Below, one piece after another: positions 59,094 to 64,000 of a DNA stretch of 64,000 nucleotides. Both the position numbers and the translations under genes were made by a program. Source of the DNA: a virus; the IMG/VR virus record IMGVR_UViG_3300014914_000003, positions 96,024-160,023 of that record. One strand, written 5' to 3'. Position 1 is the first letter of the stretch, and the number at the start of each line of letters is the position of its first letter. The notes under the pieces are model-generated. The model was not told the origin of the DNA. It saw nothing but the letters and a program-made list of their open reading frames with translations, and made no database searches.

Positions 59094-59320
59094 CACCCAT
59101 CTCCGATTTTTTTTCAGGTGAAGGGCTGTCCGATAAGGCGGTTGATGCAGGTGCTCAGAAAAGGGGGGACCCCTGTTGTTGCCTAAAAGGCGGGGGTTGA
59201 AGTGGGTGTCAACTGTGCGGCATAAGGGTGAAGGACAAGGCGAGTGGTGCAAAGAAGAGTGTACACGAAAAGTGGGAACCAGTTGATTTTTCGAGCCTAC
59301 TATGACTAAGCCCCCATGCG
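59094..59320 (+). other. Intergenic region between divergent arms
   Basis: 227 bp with no supported gene. Contains a T8 run, GGGGGGACCCC, and at 59258 GTGTACACGAAA, the word that also follows the right-arm promoter at 60290. One GTCCGATAA occurs in reverse orientation near 59130. Confidence 0.5.
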
Positions 59321-59530
59321 TTATCGGACCCACCCCAGTTATCGGACCATTCTATTTATCGGGCGTAGCCCTCCAGGCCGAGTTATCGGACCTCCCACCC
59401 ACCAAACTTATCGGACCAACACACCTGATCCAATCCTGAAAAAATTATCGGATGCATGTGTTATAGGTCTATGCTCTTGCATGACATGCAAGGCAAGTTA
59501 TCGGACCCAAAAGATTCCTGTGCTTCCCCC

Positions 59531-59559
59531 TTGCTATCGTGTCGAACGTATCCTATACT
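59531..59559 (+). promoter_or_regulatory. Sigma70-type promoter P1
   Basis: TTGCTA, 17 bp, TATACT, followed by repeated GAACGAACGAAAC. Weakest of the four right-arm promoters. Confidence 0.6.
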
Positions 59560-59601
59560 CTATTAGAACGAACGAACGAAACACAACGAAAGGAACGAAC
59601 G

Positions 59602-59763
59602 ATGAATTATCAGACGCTACTCGACAATACGATGCACTGGCTGTTCTCCGACCCTATGCACGCGGTGTGTGTTGTGGCTGGAATTGCTGTGCTAGGTGCG
59701 ATAAACGGGGTCCGCCTCAGCTTGAAACGTTGCAAAGGTCCGTATAACGGACGCATCCTGTAG
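59602..59763 (+). CDS. Small membrane protein (53 aa)
   Basis: ATG 59602 behind AGGAACGAACG. MNYQTLLDNTMHWLFSD..., membrane span (HAVCVVAGIAVLGAI), and a basic end. The first codons contain the array variant TTATCAGAC. Confidence 0.55.
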   Translation: MNYQTLLDNTMHWLFSDPMHAVCVVAGIAVLGAINGVRLSLKRCKGPYNGRIL

Positions 59764-59796
59764 GGTACGATAACCACCAGAACAAGGGGCGATAAC

Positions 59797-60033
59797 ATGA
59801 ACATGACACTCATCAAGTATCGGACCACCGAAACGCCCCATAATCAGTACGCTGTAGTGCCAACGATATGGGTATCGGACCTACTCCACTGGCTCACGTT
59901 ATCGGAATTAGCAGAGATTATCTCGACCGATAATAACTGTGACGATGGAGCTATCCTTCCGATAACATGGCCGAGTTATGAGACGTGCCGTGAGTGTATG
60001 AGAATATCGGACGTAGTGGCCTTGTGCCGATAA
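59797..60033 (+). CDS. Hypothetical early protein (78 aa)
   Basis: ATG 59797 behind AAGGGG. MNMTLIKYRTTETPH.... Peptides YRT, VSD and ISD are encoded by the array motif in different frames. No family. Confidence 0.5.
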   Translation: MNMTLIKYRTTETPHNQYAVVPTIWVSDLLHWLTLSELAEIISTDNNCDDGAILPITWPSYETCRECMRISDVVALCR

Positions 60034-60046
60034 TAAGGAGAACGCC

Positions 60047-60217
60047 ATGTATGGTAAAGCTACGCTTGACATCCCAGCGGTTGGAGATATCGGACACTCA
60101 CACACAGAAGGACTATCGGACCTACCAAGACCAACAACGATACGGATAATATCGGACCATGCTCGGCTCGTTATCGGACCTTGGGCCGTGAGGCGTGTTA
60201 TGGGACGTGCGAGGTGA
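60047..60217 (+). CDS. Hypothetical early protein (56 aa)
   Basis: ATG 60047 behind a strong AAGGAG. MYGKATLDIPAVGDIGHS.... Four array copies give DIG, LSD, ISD and VIGP; the TATGGGAC variant gives VMGR. Confidence 0.55.
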   Translation: MYGKATLDIPAVGDIGHSHTEGLSDLPRPTTIRIISDHARLVIGPWAVRRVMGRAR

Positions 60218-60266
60218 GTTTGTTATAGGGCGTTCCTTTTTTTCTGAAGATTGTTGGTTATGGGAC

Positions 60267-60295
60267 TTGACTTCTGGTCGCATGTATGCTATAAT
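60267..60295 (+). promoter_or_regulatory. Sigma70-type promoter P2
   Basis: TTGACT, 17 bp, TATAAT, then ATAGTGTACACGAAAGGAG. A TATGGGAC array variant (60259-60266) abuts the -35 box. Confidence 0.85.
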
Positions 60296-60320
60296 ATAGT
60301 GTACACGAAAGGAGACAATT

Positions 60321-60665
60321 ATGGGACCATTCGATGATCTCGGACCATACGCCGAAACTACGATAACGACAAGGAAAACGGACGCTGACAAGGCGACCGA
60401 TAATGAATCCCATTTCGGTCATCTTGTTATCGGAACCTTGTTGCTTGGTCCAGCATTATGGGTCGTTGTGTTTATGGGACTATTCTGCTGGAAGTATATC
60501 GGACCTCTCTCCGCTGCCGGTCTTATCGGACTAGGCTTCTGGGCGTGCGGACATTATGGGACTAACAGGTCGGTTCTGGACCGCTTCCGTTATCGGACCA
60601 CCAAGGCGCAGCGAGAGACAATCCAGCGCAGATTATCGGACATCAAAGATTCTGGAAGAAAGTAG
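60321..60665 (+). CDS. Two-span membrane protein (114 aa)
   Basis: ATG 60321 lies inside a TATGGGACC array variant, behind AGGAG. Hydrophobic segments LVIGTLLLGPALWVVVFMGLF and AAGLIGLGFWACG. The array is read as YIGP, LIGL, HYGT, YRT and LSD, that is, in all three frames. Confidence 0.6.
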   Translation: MGPFDDLGPYAETTITTRKTDADKATDNESHFGHLVIGTLLLGPALWVVVFMGLFCWKYIGPLSAAGLIGLGFWACGHYGTNRSVLDRFRYRTTKAQRETIQRRLSDIKDSGRK

Positions 60666-60675
60666 GTTATCGGGT

Positions 60676-60704
60676 TTGACTTTTGGTCGTGCCGATGGTA
60701 TAAT
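60676..60704 (+). promoter_or_regulatory. Sigma70-type promoter P3
   Basis: TTGACT, 17 bp, TATAAT, then ATAGTGTAGGCGAAAACG. TATCGGGT (60668-60675) abuts the -35 box exactly as in P2. Confidence 0.85.
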
Positions 60705-60754
60705 ATAGTGTAGGCGAAAACGAACGATTCTCGAACCTTTATGGGAGATTCACG

Positions 60755-61120
60755 ATGCAGAAAGTTATCGGACAGACGGGCACGAGTGTGCTATCGGACG
60801 AGAAAATCCAGTATAAGCTGGCGAGAAAGCGGACGGTCCGATATTGGTACATGAAGTGCCAGCATGGTTATCGGGCCGAGGTGGTTGGGCCATTTCACAG
60901 CGAACTTTATGGGGCGTGTGGTTTTGGGACCAAGAAGACTTCGGCTAAAGCCGCACTTGAACGGAACCTTGCCAACAACCAAGGTTATATCGGACGCTTG
61001 TTGTTCACGACCGTAGATGAAGCCGATAATGTTGGTCGTGTCGATCCAAGGTTATTGGACGAGAATGCGACATCACGACCGATAAGCAACGGCGAACTTA
61101 TCGGAAGCGCTGGGCAGTAG
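60755..61120 (+). CDS. Hypothetical early protein (121 aa)
   Basis: ATG 60755 behind GGGAG. MQKVIGQTGTSVLSDEK..., basic N-terminal half with KRTVRYWYMKCQHGYRAEVVG, and KKTSAKAALERNLAN like a small nucleic-acid-binding fold. Array copies encode VIG, LSD and YIGR. Confidence 0.6.
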   Translation: MQKVIGQTGTSVLSDEKIQYKLARKRTVRYWYMKCQHGYRAEVVGPFHSELYGACGFGTKKTSAKAALERNLANNQGYIGRLLFTTVDEADNVGRVDPRLLDENATSRPISNGELIGSAGQ

Positions 61121-61182
61121 GTTCTCGGACGTAGGGCGGGGTGGGGTTTTCGGACCTTGCCCCGCTCGGTGGAGTGTGAGTT

Positions 61183-61269
61183 ATGAGACTCTGGCGACTA
61201 TCGGACGAACAATGGTTTTGGCGCAAGACTGTATTTCTTGCGGTTCTGATAACCATAGCAATATGGTAG
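61183..61269 (+). CDS. Small membrane peptide (28 aa)
   Basis: ATG 61183 behind GGAGTG. MRLWRLSDEQWFWRKTVFLAVLITIAIW, a single hydrophobic helix. An alternative GTG at 61176 opens a longer, less convincing frame. Confidence 0.4.
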   Translation: MRLWRLSDEQWFWRKTVFLAVLITIAIW

Positions 61270-61279
61270 GAGTGATAAC

Positions 61280-61363
61280 ATGGCACGTTACCGGACCACA
61301 GCCAGGACCATCTGCCGTTATCGGACCTTGGGCCGTGAGGATATTATGGGACTTGTGCGATAA
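61280..61363 (+). CDS. Small Arg/Thr-rich ORF (27 aa)
   Basis: ATG 61280 behind AGGAG. MARYRTTARTICRYRTLG..., almost wholly composed of array words read as YRT. Translation is plausible; function unlikely to rest on a conserved fold. Confidence 0.35.
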   Translation: MARYRTTARTICRYRTLGREDIMGLVR

Positions 61364-61886
61364 CGTTTACCCTGTGTGTGTTCTAGTACATGGATTATCA
61401 CTCTGGTCCGGGAATATCGAATGTGAGTTTTTTGCGTGACATTATGGGACGTTATCGGACCTTCACCTCGGTCGGACGTTCCGAATTATCGGACGTTCCG
61501 CCGTGGGCGATTATGGGACGGGTCCGGGAACTAGTTTGGTGCGTGTGATAATATGGCCGTTTTTGAGCACGAGAACGCGGTTTTCGGGTTCTGGGACGTG
61601 CAGATTATCGGAAAGGGTAGATAATATCCCGGTTTTCGGCGTTTTCGCGGGTTATCGGACCAAAAGCGGCGCGAGTTATGAGACTCGCGTAACGTGTTTT
61701 ATCGGAACATCCGGTAATGTAGCGGTTTGGGGCGGATTGTGCGAGTTTTTATCGGCGAACGACCGATATGTGATCTCAGAAAACGGACGTAATCGCGACT
61801 TCGATATTATCGGGCGTTGCCTATAATATGTGCGTTTTTGGGCGATCAGGCGGGAAGTTATCGGCAAAAAATTCTGAGAATGAGTG
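61364..61886 (+). other. Array-rich region without convincing genes
   Basis: Several short plus-strand frames exist (for example MAVFEHENAVFG at 61553-61624 and MDYHSGPGISN from 61392) but none has a clear ribosome site or recognisable protein. Contains three array copies, two TATGGGAC copies and many GATAA/TTATC words. Confidence 0.5.
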
Positions 61887-61915
61887 TTGACGACTTGTAT
61901 AACTAACGGTATAAT
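61887..61915 (+). promoter_or_regulatory. Sigma70-type promoter P4
   Basis: TTGACG, 17 bp, TATAAT, then CTAATGTAGGACGAAAC. No array copy at the -35, unlike P2 and P3. Confidence 0.85.
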
Positions 61916-62140
61916 CTAATGTAGGACGAAACGATAACACAACGAAAAGAACGGACCGAAACGGTCCGCGTGTGTTATTGGACGCAAACCGACGCGGTTA
62001 TCACAACCGCCGATAATTAGTGGCCTGCGCAATGTAGGTCCGAATATGAGTTTCAGTACGAGTTCACTACTTGTCCGTCCGATAGTCTGGACGGTGTAGT
62101 CGTGGATTATCGGGCGGGCTTTGTCTCTGGGGAGATGATT
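61916..62140 (+). other. Long 5' leader of the 104-aa gene
   Basis: About 220 nt between P4 and the ATG. Holds a perfect hairpin (CGGACCG-AAA-CGGTCCG, about 61951-61967). Near 62077 GTCCGATAGTCTGGAC combines the reversed array word with the GTCTG word of the next region. Could be a regulatory leader. Confidence 0.45.
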
Positions 62141-62455
62141 ATGAGTCAGTCTGATAATGCTGGAACGTCGGTCGAGTTTGGTGCGAAGCAACTCCAGGCC
62201 AATGCTGCTGTCTACCATGGCGCGAAGCGGATCGTCGATGCCGCGTCTGGTTTCGACAGTCTCGATGACGCCGTCGCTGCGCTCACGGAAGCGTGGGAAG
62301 TCTTGGAGGCGCAGGTCGAGTCGGGCGCGGGATACACGCCCGATAGGGAGTTGGGCTTCGGGTCTGATAACGCCGCCGTGATTGCCGAGTCGATTCTCGG
62401 TCGTCGCAACAGCGTCGGCGCTACTCGCAGGGCGTTCAACAACATGGGCAAGTAG
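62141..62455 (+). CDS. Hypothetical early protein (104 aa)
   Basis: ATG 62141 behind GGGGAGATGATT. MSQSDNAGTSVEFGAKQLQ..., Ala-rich and helical (DSLDDAVAALTEAWEVLEAQV). Different in style from the array-coded ORFs and more clearly a normal protein. No family. Confidence 0.6.
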   Translation: MSQSDNAGTSVEFGAKQLQANAAVYHGAKRIVDAASGFDSLDDAVAALTEAWEVLEAQVESGAGYTPDRELGFGSDNAAVIAESILGRRNSVGATRRAFNNMGK

Positions 62456-63878
62456 TCTGCGGAGTGTCTGCCGCACCGCGCCCCTATCTTATGGGGCGTG
62501 GACCGATGGACATTCAGATGTAAAGTCTGGATTGAACCGCTTGGCTAGGACAACCTAGTCGTTATAGGCACCCAATATAGTGTCAGCGGTTCCCATAACC
62601 AATCACAGCGGGTGGTCCGTTAATCGCGCGACTATTCCCGGACGGGATTGGGTAGTAGTCCGATAGTCTGCCCAAGTAGGGTCTGTCGAGCGCGCAGGAT
62701 GTGCGTCTAGGGTCTGAACGGGGGTAACAGTTATCGGTCGAACTCCAGTCTTAGAGGCGACAAAACGCAGAGCCCCAGTCGTGGGCTCGGTCTGCGCCGT
62801 CAAAGCGTGGGCGGGATAAGTGGCGAATCGTCTGCACGATTCCTTGTATGTCTGGCAGGAACCCGATTCAGTGTCGGGTCGCAAGACAGAAAGGGCAGGT
62901 CGTGTTGACTATTCTACGGTTCGTCATGGTAATCCGTCTTCGTTGGTGTAGGCTCAAAAGGTTATTGTCGTGGGATAGGCATTTCCAGTAGCAAGTCTAG
63001 TTGATTTCGTCGCAACGATTTCTTTCGTAAAGGTCTGAAACGTCATTGCTGGTGGCGCTAGGGTCGGCGGGTTGGATAGCGGCGCGATCCCGATTTGCTG
63101 GTTAGGTCTTAGTCTGAGGCGCGCAACGGGTATTGCAGTCTCGGTCTTTGCTACCATATTGCTGAACGACACGACAGAACGGACGGGTTGAATAAACGGA
63201 ACAATTGCGCTGGCGCAACCGTCTCGACTCGATCAGTTCTAAAACAAAGGACCCAAGAAACTGTCCTGGAATCACAAACAGCCAGATTTTGTTTGCTAGG
63301 GCATGGTTCAATCGTTTTGTGGGCGCTGGTGCATAAGTCGTATGGGACCAGCAGGATTAGATTTGGTGGGGAATCTTGTCCACTCTTTTTTGAATGTGGC
63401 GACAATGGCAAAAAGTCCCTGATATGGCGCATGGGTCCAAGCCTCTATGGCATCGACTGTGTCGTCCTGTCGGGGATTTCTTGCTGCGCTGTTATCGACC
63501 CCTCTCAACTACAGTCGTCACCGAGAAACTATCCGGGGGTTTTTCAGAGACTTCCGGGGTTTTTTGTGGTAGTCTGGGCGAATCTCTGGCACTGGTACAA
63601 AATCCAGGTTCAAGAAACGCTGGCTCGCGTTGGCTTGGGGTTTGCTTGTTATGGGGGTTAGGTACCTGACTGGCACAAAACAGGGCTCACGGGTCCGAAA
63701 ACGGGGATTTCCCCGGCTGCACAGTCGGCGTCGGATCGAGACTAGTTTGGCCTGTGTGTGTCCCTATATGCGATTCTGTAGTGATCAGTGGGGGTCGGTG
63801 GTGGCGAGTGGGGCAGAGTGGGTGAAGGTGGCGCTAGGTACAAAAAGCGTACCTGATTCCTTGAATCTTGTAGGCTAA
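62456..63878 (+). other. Long stretch without supported genes; GTCTG-rich first half
   Basis: 1.4 kb. From about 62450 to 63250, words AGTCTG, GGTCTG and GTCTAG recur roughly 20 times on the plus strand. Hairpins include CGCCCC-TATCTTAT-GGGGCG (about 62484) and GAGCCC-CAGTCGT-GGGCTC (about 62771). The second half has G-rich runs (CCGGGGGTTTTT, CCGGGGTTTTTT, ATGGGGG). Frames of up to 157 aa exist but lack ribosome sites and coherent protein sequence. Confidence 0.55.
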
Positions 63879-63913
63879 CGTCTTGTAGTGGCGATAGCTA
63901 TCGTCTTGTAGTG
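63879..63913 (+). promoter_or_regulatory. Operator-like direct repeats around a palindrome
   Basis: CGTCTTGTAGTG occurs at 63879-63890 and 63902-63913, with a partial copy (TCTTGTAGGC) at 63866. Between the two full copies lies the palindrome CGATAGCTATCG (63892-63903). It is 15 bp upstream of the next ATG. Confidence 0.6.
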
Positions 63914-63927
63914 CAAAGGGGTACAAA

Positions 63928-64000
63928 ATGGCAAAGAAACAGCCTTGCAAGTGCTGTAAGCACGAAAAGCCCGGTGCTGCACTCGGCGGCGAAGGGTACG
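63928..64000 (+). CDS. Small cysteine-rich protein, N-terminus (runs off right edge)
   Basis: ATG 63928 behind AAAGGGG. MAKKQPCKCCKHEKPGA..., CxCC cluster suggesting zinc binding. Open to the window end. Confidence 0.5.
   Translation, partial: MAKKQPCKCCKHEKPGAALGGEGY

Larger units (their letters stand above)
59321..61661 (+). repeat. Array of TATCGGAC motifs, single orientation
   Basis: 24 exact copies of TATCGGAC on the plus strand, at 59322, 59340, 59384, 59409, 59499, 59818, 59873, 60005, 60088, 60114, 60150, 60172, 60497, 60524, 60591, 60634, 60766, 60792, 60988, 61199, 61319, 61453, 61487 and 61654. Eight TATGGGAC variants at 60199, 60259, 60320, 60473, 60555, 61345, 61443 and 61512. 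Usually preceded by T and followed by C or G (TTATCGGACC/G). Spacing irregular. Five copies lie in non-coding DNA before the first promoter; most others are inside small ORFs. Confidence 0.95.

Noticed and set aside
59316-59747. 143-aa plus-strand ORF made of YRT-type repeats
   Set aside because: It runs through promoter P1 and has no ribosome site; the 59602 ORF in another frame has AGGA and a membrane span. The repeat words are DNA-level signals.
59321-61661. CRISPR array as an explanation for the repeats
   Set aside because: Repeats are only 8-10 bp, irregularly spaced, overlap genes, and no cas genes are present.
61916-62476. 186-aa minus-strand ORF
   Set aside because: Antisense shadow of the better-supported 62141-62455 gene and its leader; crosses promoter P4 and has no ribosome site or coherent domain.
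63188-63661. 157-aa plus-strand ORF and overlapping minus frames
   Set aside because: No ribosome site, low-complexity reading and competing frames on both strands; treated as non-coding.

Overview
The window is part of a bacteriophage genome, probably from an environmental, metagenome-type phage. It has closely packed and overlapping genes, a complete head-morphogenesis block (terminase, portal, protease/scaffold, major capsid), a tRNA cluster, many homing endonucleases and an intein, and no housekeeping genes. Both ends run through open genes, and no tape-measure, baseplate or DNA polymerase gene was recognised, so the genome continues outside the window. The host is unknown. Sigma70-type promoters (TTGACN, 17-bp spacer, TATAAT), bacterial class II tRNA-Tyr/Leu and lipoprotein signal peptides point to a bacterium.

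Layout. (1) 1-9.1 kb, minus strand: an RNA ligase-like fragment, a radical SAM enzyme, tRNA genes (Tyr, Leu x3, Trp, Glu, a degenerate Pro and a 138-nt tRNA-like element), a DUF4326-SLOG fusion, many small proteins and decayed HNH genes. (2) 9.1-41.7 kb, minus strand: the virion operon. In transcription order it runs: small ORF, sigma-like factor, putative small terminase, glycosyltransferase, SEC-C protein, GDP-mannose dehydratase, ERCC4 nuclease, large terminase (ATPase with intein, nuclease in a second frame), portal, FkbM methyltransferase, protease/scaffold, decoration protein, major capsid, then a family of modular LamG/beta-propeller-like surface proteins and a tail-tube-like protein. 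(3) 41.8-50.6 kb, plus strand: DNA methyltransferase, ClpP-like protease, MazG, Nudix, nucleotidyltransferase and papain-like peptidase. (4) 50.7-59.1 kb, minus strand: DUF4406, two ATP-grasp-type proteins, a Rad50/SbcC-like ATPase, a collagen-like surface protein and several lipoproteins. (5) 59.3-64 kb, plus strand: an early-type region with four sigma70 promoters and tiny, mostly novel ORFs.

The most unusual feature is in region 5. The 8-mer TATCGGAC occurs 24 times, all in one orientation, within about 2.3 kb (59,322-61,661), with eight more TATGGGAC copies. It is read through in all three frames by the small genes and abuts the -35 box of two promoters, so it looks like a DNA- or RNA-level signal array that has shaped the proteins. 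A second stretch (about 62.45-63.25 kb) lacks convincing genes and is enriched for GTCTG-type words. Elsewhere a different promoter family (RAACAR, 16 bp, TATAAT) drives other transcripts. Two of its members run straight into the start codon with the same sequence, TATAATGGGGTATG, which implies leaderless mRNAs.

Mobile endonucleases are very dense: about fifteen intact or decayed HNH, AP2, NUMOD4 or LAGLIDADG genes. Many share start/stop codon overlaps with their neighbours, so operon coupling is preserved. The large terminase is split exactly at a CCC-C-AA-TAA site that could support +1 frameshifting. All functions are inferred from sequence alone.
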